DNA of 64,000 nucleotides from Carallia brachiata (GCA_021464245.1 JADCRB010000043.1:276168-340167); one strand, 5' to 3'. Counted from the stretch's first letter, positions 23,330 to 37,210 are shown. Made by a program: numbers and translations. Notes: generated from the letters alone by a model not told the origin.

Positions 23330-25311
23330 CAGAAAGCACGGGATAATAAGTAGGGAGCGGACAGCGAGGAGCCCACAATGCGTAAAACGAAGGGAAGTAA
23401 TTTTTTTTTTTCATTTATTTATTTATTTTTTATATAAAAGTAATCTAATCAATTAAAGAAAGTGCGGTGATAGCGCGTTTCAGGAAATGTTTATCTGTGG
23501 CCGCTGATTGCTGCGCGTTGCAGTTTCGTCTGAAAGTTACTTTCGGATTTCGCAATCGGCGGAAGACAAAGTTGGGTTGGTGACGTGGAGCGTGATTAGT
23601 GGATTTTGGGACTGGTGCACGATAGAACCATGGAGAGTGGCGTATGGGATACGGATAGCGATTGATCGCGCTCGAGGAGCACAGCTGGAGTTGGGAGATG
23701 TCGGTGCTCACATGGGGTGGGGTCCAGCGCACAGTGTTTGAATTGAGACAGTCAGATTCAGATCAGCCTAAGCTGTATTCCTGGCTTTGGAGTGTTGGAA
23801 ATCATTCCGCTGATTGTCATCATTTATTTTAGTGGCCAATGGTGTTTGGTTTCCCAGTAGATTGGTAGAATATTAGGAAAAAAATTGGAAAAATAAAATT
23901 ATTAAAATTAAGAAGAAAGTTACGAGAAAAAATAATAAAAATAAAAATAATTTATAAAAAAAAAATTAATTATTTAAATTAATAAAAATAATATAATAAT
24001 TTTTTTATTAAAAATTTTTAATTATTTTTTTATCAAATTCTTTCAAATCAAACACACCATATAGTAATTACCATTATTACAGATCAATTTAAGGAATATT
24101 GAATATTGAATCGAAAAAAAATTAATTAATCTCGATTAGATTAACAGCGTAGAAATTGTTTTTATTTTATGTTTTGTGTTTATAGACGGGATAGGGATAT
24201 TGTTTTTCTCGCTTGTACAGGAACATAGTTTTTTTTAAAATAAAAATAAGAAAATAAAGTAGCACGTTCTAGATTAGTTGAAAAAGATTTCATTATTTTT
24301 ATGCTTCGAGTGTAAGGGTTGTTATACTAAATTACTAAAAAAGTGTATTTGGGGACTCACTTAAGATTACTAAATTATTCTTACAATTGCATATGGGTGA
24401 GTATAGATTTATATTTACTAAATATTTTGATAAAAATTTAAATTTATAATCTTACAATACAAATAAATTTATTAATAAAAAAATTTAATAATTTCACTTA
24501 AATATTTTCAAAATAACTATAAAGTAATATAAACAATATAATAATTGAATTCTTAAAAAAATATATAAATTATTAGAACCAATAAATAAAATTATGTAGC
24601 TACTTATCACTTGTAATATTCTTCCTTAATTAGTACACAAAAATGATACGTAGTATGAATAAAGATTTTTAAAGAAAGTCTATCTCGCTTACTCGGGCTT
24701 GGCACATTTAAAATTATATTTTTAGAATGCTTCATGCAGGTCAATTAATTTGTTAATACTTTAATTGGGTATCCAGTTGTGTGCACACCAGTACACATAT
24801 TCGAACATATGTGATTGTGAGACATCCGATCAAGAAGTAATGGGCTCATTCACGCGTTTGCAGCAGAATGATTTGTACAAAATTAATTTCCTATTTAATA
24901 TTATTATTTCGTCAATTTAAACTTTGAGGAAAAAGAAACCCAATTTTGTTTCATTCATCTCCTGCACTACATAATAAGAACCGGATTTCGATTGAAGGCA
25001 TCTCTCTTAAGAATTAAGATCCTCGTACTTGGAAGATTGCCCATTTAGTACTGATTGGGTATTCTCTTCAATTTTTCCTCTCCTCCTAAGATCGAAAGAA
25101 GTTGCAGGAATTAAAAAAAAAAAAGGAAAAAAAAAACAGAAGCATCCGAAGTCTTGGAAGCTACAAAAATGTTAGAGATCCCAACGCCGATGATGTCGAT
25201 ACTAATTGTGCTGTCGTAAGTAGTTATGCAAATGGCCCAATGCAGTTGAGCTCTTAAACGGGCCTAGCCGCCCAGGACACCTGGAGTGACGGCAGTGCAG
25301 ACATGTTAAAC
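23330..25311. other. Intergenic DNA upstream of the Ole e 1 gene
   Basis: No gene recognised. A near-even-composition patch at 23460-23830 is the likely Ole e 1 promoter side and codes for nothing familiar. The rest is AT-rich. A short possible MITE lies at 23831-24062: ATGGTGTTTGGTTTCC near its left edge mirrors TCAAATCAAACACACCAT near its right edge, but no target duplication is clear. Confidence 0.45.
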
Positions 25312-25533
25312 AAATCTTGCAAGGATAATTTTGGCAGATGGAATGGCAAGGATTGCTTGTCGAAAAGAAATGGGGGTTCCACGTGTTTAACGAACCTCCA
25401 AGTGCAGTCAAACAACTCTTGTGGCAGGATAATGTAGGGGCTTGTTGGCCCCGAAATGTTTGTATCTAGTTCGCTATTAGGCTTATAAGCCTCCACATTG
25501 ACCCAAAAAAAAAAAAAAAAAAATCTTGCAAGG
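25312..25533 (+). mobile_element. Short retroposed sequence with poly(A) tail and 13-bp target duplication
   Basis: The 13-mer AAATCTTGCAAGG occurs at 25312-25324 and again at 25521-25533. The ~196 bases between them end in a run of about 19 A residues. Poly(A) plus a perfect direct repeat is the hallmark of LINE-mediated (target-primed) insertion. The inserted body contains GGCTTGTTGGCCCCGAAATG and GGCTTATAAGCCTCCACATT and has a plausible but unrecognised plus-strand reading frame. It could be a 5'-truncated retrocopy of a cellular mRNA or the 3' end of a LINE/SINE. The perfect repeat indicates a recent insertion. Confidence 0.8.
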
Positions 25534-25680
25534 TCTGGTACAATGCTCTATGCAAAAGCTTTGCGGTGAAGTCAAATAGCTTAGGTCCATCCGAGCCCAG
25601 AGCGCTTTTTCCATCTTCCTAGGGGTTTAAGTGGATCTGTGATTCATGCGCATTATCGCAATCTTCCCTGAATATATTTG

Positions 25681-25711
<31 letters not shown>

Positions 25712-28038
25712 TCCTCTTTTTTCTAACTGTAATATTAGTGATTAGAAATTTATAAAAAGAGTGATGTGAGCATTCAACGACACCAAAAAAAGAGACGTGT
25801 ATTGCAACACCAATTAAATATCACTTACTGTAAATAATTTTGAGAGGTGAGAGATTGATTTCCTAACCCTCCTCAAACCTTGCAAGCTTAGTGGCCAGTT
25901 TGATAAAGCTAAGAAGTAAATATATTTGACAACATATTTAACAAAGAATAAGGTCTTTTTCCAATGTCAAAAAAAGATATGCAGTGAACGCATAGTAATA
26001 AAGACCGTTGAATTGTAAATAAATATTTTATTTAACAAAAAAAATACTAATCAATAAATATCATTAGATGAATTACGTATACTTTTTCATATATTATCAT
26101 GTAATGGACCCTTCGACAAAACAATCTGTTTCATCGGCACGGATCGGTAATGATCCTCTCCTTTTTGGTGGGCACTTGATCTGTTGCCCTCGTATTGCTT
26201 GATTAGACTTCAGATGCAGTGATTTTATTTTTCTATTTTTTTTAAATTTTTTTTGGGTTAATGCCGTTGGTTTCTTTTTCGAGGAGAATCAAGAACGGGT
26301 GGCTGGCGTAACAAGTTTCGCGTGTAAGTGGAAGCTTATCAAAGAATTGCTAAAGCCCAATTAAAGTTTTATGGGCGTGCCTAGTTTGGTTGTTTTACTG
26401 GGCTGTTAAGATTGTGGAGAATCATTGAGACTGGAGGGGATGATCAAGAATGGCTACATGGAAGATGAGGCCGCTTTTAGTCGCGTTAAATTACATGGGA
26501 TCAAATCAGTCCGGCGCTTGCGTTATACTGTAAAACATTATTTCCTTGAAGATTTTTTTTTTTTTTTTATAACTTATTTTACTTCAATCTTGGTGATGCA
26601 ATGCTGGATTCAAACCATAACCTCTCCTAAAAATTTTGCTTTTGTGAACAAAAAGATGCTAGTGTAGTTAGTTACAATCCAGTTCTAATAGTGTATCGGT
26701 ATAAATGCATTCCACCACTATCTTTTTAGATACTAAATCTCCATTAGTGATTAATCTACTAACAGAACGAAAAAAAAAAAAAAAGCAGAGTGAGAGGATC
26801 CAATTTGAATCACAGTTGAAAAAAACGTTAAAACAAATTCATCTTATAAAAATATACTCGAATGATGATTGCGAGTTGCTTCTAAGTAGGTGACCGGTTA
26901 AGAAATCTAACGAGAGTCAGTCAGCAGATCATCAAATAGACGTCTACATAGGAAGTAAATAGGAAACAAGAAGGTGCAAGAAAATAAGGGTCCCCAAGAT
27001 TATTAATTTGTGCAACTAAGCAACTGTATAAAGGATTTGGATACGTGGACCGAGCTCTGGGGCTCCCCTTACAGCCCGCTTTCTTTTTTGTTTGGAGAAA
27101 AGGTACCTATACAAATGTGTACTCGGTATAGGTACATTGGTTTTTCATATATAAAATACGAAAAATTGACATTTCTTGTGGCAGTGGATCACATGGGGTA
27201 GGTTTTTAGTTGCAAATTATGTGCCTTAACCTAATCCATGTTACAAATAATAAGCAGATTAACTTAGTTGAATACAAGCACAAAACTCTTAGAGAAAGAA
27301 ATTGACGGTTCAAACACTGCTTTTATTGAATTCTCATGTGAATTTTGATTTCCACATAAAAAAGACTTAAGTTGAGTCTAGAGAATAGTGAAGTAACAAT
27401 ACTATAACCTTTTTTCTTGTCATGATTAGACCCTGAACCATGCCCATGAGAATAGTAAAGGTACATATTGTGCTTGTATCGATGGCTAGCTTACTAATTA
27501 ATGTTGTGATTTTACGCAGATATTTGGCTTGTGATGATGGGTGTCACATTCTTGCTACGCAACTGGATCGGGAAATTCATGTATGTATGGTCACTTGCAT
27601 AAATACGTAGGTTTGAAGCGCGATCTTTGCTTAAGGATTTTCTTGGAAATTTACTACTAGGAAAAAAGCGATTGGTGGAAAATAAGACATGTCAACTTCA
27701 AGTGAGCTTTTCGCGTGTATGGACACCAGAACCCACGACTGATGACTTATTTTATAAAAGGTCCTACTCGAAAAAATGCACAATTGCCGTAGTATGTTTT
27801 ATGTTTGACAGCAATGCTTTCATATACGTGAGGGAAGAGAATAGTTCTAATGATCGATTACCTGGCTAGTGGCTACTATTATTAATCAAACTTATTAACT
27901 ACCTTGTATGCGAAATATCCGCAGGAGTTAATACTTTTTTTTTTGTTGTCTAGTTGAATAATCCAAGTTTAATAGTTGATATTCAATAGGTTATACATAA
28001 GAGAAAATATTTGTGTATTGATTTTAAGTGTCTGATCG

Positions 28039-28157
28039 GTATCTTAAATAAAATAAGATTAGTAGTTTTTATAATAAGATTGATAATATTTGTTATAAAA
28101 AATAAAAAATTTTAATTTTTATTATAAAAATTATCAATTTAATTACATTTAAAATAC
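28039..28157. repeat. Small AT-rich hairpin element, copy 2
   Basis: GTATCTTAAATAAAATAAGA at 28039 runs into AGTTTTTATAATAA. It is mirrored by TTATTATAAAAATTATCAAT ending in TTAAAATAC at 28157, with a loop of about 45 bases. The sequence is close to the copy at 29030-29148. Confidence 0.55.
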
Positions 28158-29029
28158 TAATTAAAATAAAAAAAATCAAAACACGTGTTGATTCTGTATA
28201 TCTAATTGGGCATTAAGTTTAAACATCATCTCAACCTACGTTAAACGTGTATGAAATCAATTAAATTTAACCAATCACTATCGCTTTGGTAGTTTGCTCA
28301 AAAAAACAGGAACAATTTTTTTTATCAAGAAAAAATCACTTTACGAATATAGCAGTCATCAGACCTCTAAATTTGAAACTAATTTTTGCCGTTTATGTCC
28401 TCAATTTAATCTCTTTTAAAGGAAAGAGCCACCACTAAAGTACTACTGAACTTGAAACATGTACGGTGTTAATAAGTTTAAAACTTATAAGCTGTGCTAT
28501 AATTTTTCGCTATCGAAATGATCACCAAACTTTTTATCGGAAAAAAGTATGGACGACGTAGAGATTTGAACTCAAATTAATATTAAAAAAAAGTGCACTA
28601 AAACACTACTAAACTGTCACCTTTTGACATAAAAAAAATATATTGCTTTGGTAGTGTTAAATCAATAATCTAACTTGAAATAATAAAAATATTGGGATCC
28701 AGTTTGAAAAGATTTCCGTGATTTTTTTGTTACTCTGGTTACTTAACTCAACATTTTTAAATCAAATAAAAAGTGCTCATTTCTTCTTCCCTCTATTTTT
28801 CTAGTCTTAAATTTTCCCCTTTCCTTAATGTGTCTTAATTAGCTGACTTTATCACCGATGAACCTCATCACCTTTGAATCATTTAATTGGACCACGGTCT
28901 GTAGCGTTGCAACTAAATTTCGGACACCATTTTCTTTTTTTGACATGCACGCGCTCACATTCTTCTGACCTAAGAAAGATATTTAACAAAGGGAAAGTAT
29001 TTAAGTAATGATTTTTATTATCTTAATTA

Positions 29030-29148
29030 GTATCTTTAATAAAATAAAATTGATAATTTTTATAATAAGTATAATAATATTTATAATTAAAAAAAATAAT
29101 TTTTAATTTTTGTTATAAAAATTATTATTTTTTATATTTAAGATACTA
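29030..29148. repeat. Small AT-rich hairpin element, copy 3
   Basis: GTATCTTTAATAAAATAAAA at 29030 followed by TTGATAATTTTTATAATAA is mirrored by TTGTTATAAAAATTATTATT and TTAAGATACT ending near 29148. It shares both arm sequence and size with copy 2. Confidence 0.55.
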
Positions 29149-32100
29149 ATAAAACTATTAAAAATTAGGATATGTATTAATGTTATGAAAGAAATGTTGG
29201 GAGTGACGCAACGAGGAAAAAAAAGAGGTTGACTTGGTCTTAGGTACGCACAATGTAATGTAGCCATATTGCAAAGTCCAAAGCTTACGTTATCTGATAG
29301 TATAAACAGTTGATTGTCTACTGATAATTGTGGAAACGATGACTCAATGTATGGGTGCAAAGCAACTATTGATTGTTATTTCATTTCTATGTAAATGTTG
29401 TTTAGTCTAAGGGGAGTTGGGGACCACTCCAATACTTTAGCAATGTTCTTTTCCCAAATTTTGTTTCATCAGTGCCTATATTTTAACACCATGATCCTGC
29501 TACTGAAACGTCCCGACGGGGCAATGAGTACCTAAAATATAATTAGGATCTTTAAACCTGAATTCAATCAGAGCTTTCTTCCTAGTTATACAAGCTTCTA
29601 AGGTCCATTCTCACAAGATCCTGAACTTCGATCAGTGAGTCCTCGATATATAATTAAAATCTTTAAACTTAAACTTGATCATTGACTTTAGTCTTGTTTT
29701 TGGAGTTCAGTAATAAGGATTATATTATATTGAGTTTTAATCTAACTCTCTACTATATCAGTGAGTCTTATTAGACTCAATATCCCTACTCCTATTTATA
29801 GGAGGGTGCCCTTCTTAAGGTAGACTCCCTCTCTCTCTATTTCTTGCCACTTTACGTTCACTCTTAAACTAAACATTGACTTAAACATAAGAGGAGGTTC
29901 CCTGAGAACACACTGAAACTCTCATTTACTGTATTCTGTCTTGTAGGTGTTGGATCTCGCTTCTAACCTAATCTCGTATCATACACTGAATCTTCCTCTT
30001 GAAATCAGACCTGAGCTGAACCCATCATTTCTAATACCTAAAACATATGTAGAATCTTGCAATCAATTGGAGAAGAATTTAGTTGTAACTGTTGCACTCA
30101 AATAATCGAAGAGGTCACTGAGGGGACGTATTCCACTATTAAAGTAATTGACAGTCTAGACATTGACTTTCAGGGTTTCCCATTCAAATTGAAACTAATT
30201 CCTATGATTATATAACTCATACTCTATTAAGTCTTCAGATGAATAAAAACAAAAATAATAATAGACCAAGAAACTCCACAAAGGAAGGGTGATACATACA
30301 CTCGCCCAAAAGGCAAGGCAGGACAAAGGAACAAAGGAGACTTACCAATGAAAGGACTAACTAATAAGCAAGCAAATACAAGAACGTGGTGCCCACAATC
30401 CAGTAGAATTAGTTTAACTATTCTCAAACTATCGAATATAATTTAGTAGTCATTATATTTAAAATTTATGATAAAATTTAAAATTTAAATCTTAAAAATT
30501 ACTCATAAAAAACTCACGCTCTCTAAGCTAACTAACAAAGAAAAAAAATGTTATAACCATTCTCGCATCGTGACAATCTGGTACGGTTTCGACGGTACTA
30601 AAAAAAAAATCTGGTACGGTTTCGACGGTGGCAAATTATGCTCAATTCTACAATACAATGTGCCATCACGTCAAGACTCCTCGGTGATTTCTATTGTTTT
30701 CATTTAAATGTCAATTGGTTGCAAATTAAACAGGTAGGGTGGTCCAGCCAGATCATGAAGTTGTTTATTTTCAAGCTACTTACTCACGATCCACTGAAAG
30801 TTTCAAATTTATATTAGAGAATATGCCCCAATGTGATGGAGTCTTTTATGATTTTGGACACCAAAACAAATTACCTCTGGTCAAAAAGATAAGTAGGGTC
30901 AACTCCCAATATGCACCTGCTAAAATTTTATTAAATGTTACTTTTTCATTAATTAATTTCTTTATTTGTCTACTTTACTAAAATGTTAACTAAATCCTTC
31001 CCAACATTAAATTTTTGCACTTTCCAAGATTATTAGATATACAACTCTATTTTTTAATTTGTTTTTCTAATTTGAATTAATTTTACTTTTTAATATTGAT
31101 ACAACTTTCAAATAAAGGATTATAATTTATAACCAAAAAAAAAAAACTAGAAAATTATACCCTTCAATAACCCACACGGAACAAAATAAAAAAATTTTCC
31201 AGCAACAAAATTTGAGTACGTTGTTTCCCAAATTAGAAATCATACACATACATAAGTTGTCAAAATCATTTAATATGCATTTAATGCTCTGTCAAAAATT
31301 TGAGAATGATATCTAAATGTGTTCCACAAAGGAAGTCATTAAAATTGACAAAATCCTACCTGATATAGAAGCATTTAATATTTAGTAGAGCCTGTCTAAC
31401 ATATCTCAAACACATACGTAGAATTAGAATTAGAAGAAGTGTTTGACTGCATGGGCAAAAGAAAGCTAATGGATTCATTGGATCCTTGAACATTTTTTGT
31501 TGCGCACAAAATATTTTACATGAAATAAAAAAATATTAATATTCATTAGATTTTTTATTGTACACAAAATATTTTACAAGAAAATTTTTTCTATAGTATA
31601 ATGTATTTTCTTATAACATAAATTTTATTATATCTAAATGAGTCAATGAAATTTGTCTGAACAAGATTTCTTTAAACCAAAAGATATATTATTATGGCCA
31701 TAATTAATTAAGAGATGCAATTTTTTGAAAATTTTAGTCATATTCACATGATAATCTAGATATATTCCGTAACACGGTAAAAGATCGTGTTAACAATCCA
31801 AACTTTTATTTGTAGCGGATTTTCCATCATTAAAAAAGTAAAGCAATATGTTTGATAAATGTATTTTGGAAAATGCTTTGTTGCTTGGATTTCCGGGCAT
31901 CAATTTTCAACTTCCTTTAATTTATTTGATTTATTTCTAAAGATTCAAACACAATCCATTCAATAAATGTTCTGAGTATGTGTCAACAAATGCTATTTCA
32001 ACGAACCAATACAAATTTTTTCCCAAAAATAATGCAAAAGGTCAAAAAAAATAATCCCGATTGATCTCGACTCACGTGTGTATCGTGCGTAATGCAGATT

Positions 32101-32752
32101 TGAAAAATTTTCCATTTAACAGAACTAATAAATGAATTAGCTCTTTTAACGGTATCAACTGTCCGGGCATTACTCTTTCTCAAAATTGAGGAGAAGAGGA
32201 AAAGGAAAAAAAAAATCCAAAGACCAAAAAAATATGTATTTGTTATTTTTACTCAGTATAAATATATATTCTTACACTTACATCATACAAACCAATTTTA
32301 ATATTTTTTTATTTTTGAGTAGATTTTAATTATTTTGTAACAAAAGATAATAAATATATTATAATATAAAATAAGTAAGACAAATTATAAAAAATTTTAA
32401 TACATAACTAATAATAAAATAATCATATAACTCATTTAACGATATTTAATAATTATAAATATATTATTTTGTTATTATTTTAACGTTACTCTATGCCGGA
32501 AAATCACTATTTTGTTGTGGAGAGTCACTCCTCAGTTTCTGGCTCTTACTTATCTCCCCAATCCCCCACTCCCACAGTTCTCTTTCTCTCTACCATCTGG
32601 TCCCTCTCTGTCCCAGTTTCCAAAAGTTTCCTCGTCGTAAGAAATATGAAAACAGACAAGAAATAAAATTGAAGAAAAAAACAGCTTCAGTTGTTATAGA
32701 AACAAACAACTAGACAACAGGAAGAAAAACAAACTACAAGAGCAATAACAAG

Positions 32753-33663
32753 ATGCTGGGCAAGAGGTCACGACCACCTATGAAGAGGACGACAAGTATG
32801 TCGGAGATCAAGTTTGAGTTCAGCCCTGATACTAGTGAACCAGCTCCACCGTCGAATGATAATCCCCACTTTAACCAGCAGCAGGTGGCCGGCTTCGGTG
32901 GCCGCCCGGATCAATTGCCCTCCGCTGCCACCACCATGGCGTCTCCGGGAACCCACCGGAGGAGTTCCACTGATTTATTTGAGACTGCCCACTTCTTGAG
33001 GTCCTGCTCCCTCTGCAAGCGCCGCTTGGTCCCTAGCCGTGACATCTATATGTATAGGTACTTTTGGGCTCTCCTGTACTAATGTAGTGGTTCCCTATTT
33101 CTCTAACTTTACAATTTCGGTCCCTTCGCTTCCGATTTAATCTCCCGTTTTGTGAAAATTTTCCGTTTTGTTCATTTACATTCTTAGTTTGTTTCATTTG
33201 TTTTTTTTTTTTTGAAATTCAGTTTTTAACTCTTCAATCATAAAAAAAATGGACCTTGCTACCTTACATATTTATGTTGTCACAATCTTGCTTATCAATT
33301 AATTATACATGCAAATTAAGAATGATACGATTAATTGTATGCCAATTAAACATGAATCTGTCTTAAACAGCAATACCATCAAGTTTAATAAATAAAGTTT
33401 CTTGACCACGTAAAAAGAGACACGCTAGAAGAGACATGAGCTCCTATTTCTAATATATCTAATGGTGGTTTATGCTACTGTTTCTTTTTTGTAGAGGGGA
33501 CAGTGCTTTTTGTAGCCCGGAATGCAGGCAACTGCAGATGAACCATGACGAGAGAAAAGAGAAGTCCTCAATCGCATCCAAGAAAGAAACCACATCCTCC
33601 ACCACCACCACCACCACCGTATCAGAAGTCCCCACAAAAGGCGACACCGTTGTCGCTTTGTAG
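32753..33663 (+). CDS. FCS-like zinc finger (FLZ/DUF581) protein
   Basis: Two exons, 32753-33057 and 33495-33663, join in phase to give 157 aa. The FLZ domain spans about residues 78-115 and is split by the intron: FLRSCSLCKRRLVPSRDIYM, then YRGDSAFCSPECRQLQM. The four zinc-ligand cysteines (C85, C88, C108, C112) and the FCS motif are intact. The N-terminus has KRSRPPMKRTTSMSEIKFEF, and the tail is Ser/Thr/Lys-rich with a run of six Thr from (ACC)n. FLZ proteins are plant-specific adaptors that bind SnRK1 kinase subunits and respond to sugar, stress and hormone signals; which member this is cannot be decided here. The ATG follows a pyrimidine-rich then A-rich leader. Confidence 0.95.
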
Positions 33664-33726
33664 TGTCACTGATCACTGTATCTGTCGGCCCCCAAAAGCT
33701 CGCAACTTTCTTAATTTACCGTAACT

Positions 33727-33727
<1 letters not shown>

Positions 33728-33768
<41 letters not shown>

Positions 33769-33770
33769 CA
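33728..33770. repeat. (TAA)n microsatellite in the FLZ 3' UTR
   Basis: About 13-14 uninterrupted ATA/AAT units, roughly 65 bases after the FLZ stop codon. Likely polymorphic in length. Confidence 0.9.
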
Positions 33771-36700
33771 TCCATATCCAAGTCTGGGATCATAGAAAGA
33801 AAACCCTCAGGTGGGTTTGAATCTGGTTTTTTTTTTGTATCCAATTGGGCAGAGTTTTGATGTTCTTATTTTATGTGGAATCGCTATCTGCTGCTGCTCT
33901 TCAAAGCTACTTCTTCCGTTCTTCTTTTGTTTTTATTACTTTTGTTTTCCTTTTTTTTGCTTTTCTAGTTCTCTTTTGCTTTCTTAATGGTTATAAAAAT
34001 AAAAAAAATTTATGTTCTAATGGTAAGTGCTTAACTGCTGCTTAATCGAAAGTGAAGAGTTCGAGCACTTCTAAAACCTTTGATGAGGTTAAATTTGTAT
34101 TTCTGTCAGTACTAGATATACTGTAACTATTTAAGTACTTTACAATTCTCTTGGTAAAGGGTATAATACGCTGTGACAAAATTATTGAGATGCCACTATT
34201 ATTGTTTTTATATTATTGAAAAAAAAAGAAAATACGAAAGAAATTTTCAGATTGTCAAGTTCTCCATCTGATCATCGCTACTAATTGATTATCACTTGTA
34301 GGTCCATGTACATGTGAAAGATAATTTGTAATGGATGGACACCGATGTGAGAATTAGACCAGAATTAGACTCCATAACACTGAATTTTAGAAAAACAAAA
34401 CACTAATATAGATTCATTTTCATTTTTTATTCAATATTTTTAACGTTTGAGAAGTGTATCGTGTTTTTGTAGAAATACGTAATTAGAAATTGAACAATTC
34501 AATTTCTCTATTTTTGTAAATTAATTTTTAATGAAACTAGATCCTCAACTTTGAAAATAACCGAGTTTTTATTTTTTTTTTCCCTCCTAAATTATAGTCA
34601 CAGATATTGACCCAGCTCCACTTGGAAAAGTGGCTGACTTCTCCGTTGGCCCACATTCTTGGCGGTTGTCTGCCGCAAACTGATAAGTCAATTATTGCTT
34701 GAAGAAAATAAAAAATGGGGAAATAATGACACATTCTAATATGGTTGTTTTAAAATGATAAAATTAGTTAAACTGAATTATATGTAAGAAACGTTAAACT
34801 AGAAAGTAGAAAAATAACATAAGAAACTTGATGGAGTAAATTTTTCTCTCAAAATGAGCATTACAAAATGTGGTTTTAAATGTGAAATTTTCATTTTATT
34901 TTATTTTATTTTTTTTACATTGCTCTAACTATGTTTTCATCAATCTTTTTTTTGTTTTATTATTTACGTAAAAACTTAGTGAAATAGAATAGGCGTAGGG
35001 GCTTTATAAGATTCTGTCAGTGTCAAAATACCAAGTCTATAAGAAGAGTTCGCATCAGAGGTCGAGGGCTAATAAATGGGATGTGTGGCTCAGGCGCTGG
35101 CGAAAGTTAACCTGGTTCCAACAATTCCACTTAACCTGCGGGAAATTTGACTCGCCTTCTATACACTTGATTGAAAAATTTAATGACCCAAACTCAATTA
35201 ATTGAACCCAAAATAACTTAAAATTCAAGTAACTTGAATTCGAAACAGTGCAAAATCTGAATGCCACAAAATCAAAATGACTCAAAACTAAATTAATTGA
35301 GATTTAAAATCAAAAAAATCTAAAATATAAAATATTTAAAATATAAATTACACAAAATTCAAATGATCTGTGACCCCCTCAAAATTTAATGTATCAATAA
35401 CCTAAAATATTCAAAACCCGAATGAATCGAGAACTTGAAAACTTAAAATTCAATAAACTTTTAATCTAAAATATTTAAAATCTGGATAACTTAGAATCAA
35501 ATAAATTTAAAATTCAATAAATTTGTAACCTAAAACAACAATCCAAAATTAGAAATAACCTGACCACGCTCAATCTGACCGGCTTACTTGTCACCTCAAT
35601 CAGCTCTACATGTGGTGGGTCCCACTTCACACAAGAGAAGCAGAAATTTTCGTCTTTTATTCAAGATAAAAAAAAAGTTTGGACAACAGAAAGGAAACAA
35701 AGCTCGAGAGGGATTAATTTGGAGGCAAGTCGGAGCTAGGGCAAATGAGATGAATGCAAAGGGTGCCCCCCTTTTAAATTTAGGTCCCATTCCTTTTGGT
35801 CCTGTTATTCTGCCATGGGAAAAGGGCAAATCTTGGACCTTCCTCCTTTTTTATTTTTTATTTTTACCTTTTCGAATCAAAAAATATATCAAATTACAAT
35901 ATATGAGGTAAAACTTATCACACATAGTAATTTTCAATTATAAGTTTTTACTAGATAATTGAGCTTAGCAACGAACAACCTTCAACTTTACACACTTTAT
36001 TTTCTATGAGCTTTTGTTTATCGTTATATATATTTGATATCAGTATTATTATCATTATTGAAAACCAGAATTCTGCAGAAAAAAAAAATATGACTCCCAA
36101 GTTCTTAAACGCAAACAGCATGCGTGGACTAGGTTTCTTATTTTTCCCCCTTTTGACCAGTGTCTACATGGACTAGTTGGTTAAATCTTGGAAAAAGATT
36201 AAGAATTATATATAAATCATGGTAAGGAATATTTAGGGGAATTATTATATTTTAAGGGGTCCATTCGATTCAATTTGTCCAATTGGAGAACAGATCTAAT
36301 CATGTCAAACAACAACAATGCTACCGAAAGGGTATTTTTTTTTTTTTTTTCAAGACAAAAAAATTCCTTGTAAGCGAATATAAATATATACGTACTCTTC
36401 TCCTTGATACTTTTCTTATGTAATCTTCTCTAAATTTTCCTAATTAGCATTAGTAATTTATTTACCTTTGTACTTGTATCCATCCTTTTGAAGTTTGGTT
36501 TTGCATTGCTTTCAGTGCTCGCTTTGTAGAGGTATTGGGATGCAAAAGCAAATCTGCCGAGGATTAGGAAGCAATATAGCCATGCACAAAGATTAACTAC
36601 CAAAGAGTTCTGCTTTGATTAAAATAAGCAATCAATCTTTGATTAAACATTCAATGAAAGTAACTTCGATCTCATGAATTGCTGCTTACCACAATTAGCA

Positions 36701-37210
36701 CTCTCTCTGGCCTGGTATCATATATTCAAGACGTAAGGCCCACTTGTGCAAGTTGGCATTTGTCTTAATCAACCACTAATTAACTAGCATCAGTTTAATT
36801 ATTTTGCTTGATAACATCTTCCGTCTCCGATAAAGAAAGGGCTTGGATCAAAAAAAAAGAAAGGGCTACACTCGTGCTCAAAAAATTCGCGTCCGTTGGT
36901 TTGTGAAAAAGCGAAAACAAAAACAGTAAGGCAAAAAAATTTGGATAAATAAGAGTTAAACCAAAATTTGGATAAATAAGAGTTTAACTAAAATCAAAAC
37001 ATGTTTTATATCTATCTTCTAGAATCCTACCAACCTAAATTTCACTCTTAACAAACAATACTTTGTTAGTTTGATTTTCAATTTTAAAATTTTTAGATTA
37101 GATAAAAAAAATCTCAACCTTTTTCAGAAGATATTTAAAACTACCGATCAGAGTAACAAAGGAGAAAATCACTTAGAGTCACCCAATTTTCTATTTCCAT
37201 TATTTTCTTC
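33771..37210. other. Intergenic DNA between FLZ and LTPG genes
   Basis: No gene supported. A tRNA-like fragment near 34020-34070 (TAATGGTAAGTGC, then GAGTTCGAGCAC) may be a SINE relic. A degenerate repeat of AACCCAAAATA / TTCAAAACCCGAAT words covers about 35160-35560. A direct 27-bp repeat of AAAATTTGGATAAATAAGAG lies at 36936-36989. Confidence 0.45.

Larger units (their letters stand above)
25534..32580. other. Long gene-poor intergenic region
   Basis: No supported gene. It contains a (TA)n tract (about 25683-25710), many short AT-rich stretches and two small hairpins (28039-28157 and 29030-29148). A few exon-like islands begin after AG dinucleotides: 26433-26530; 27520-27580, reading YLACDDGCHILATQLDREIH; and 30730-30900, reading PDHEVVYFQATYSRSTESF. 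None belongs to a family I recognise, and they do not join into one frame. A TATTTATAGGAG-containing stretch near 29790 might be part of an old LTR. Confidence 0.45.
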
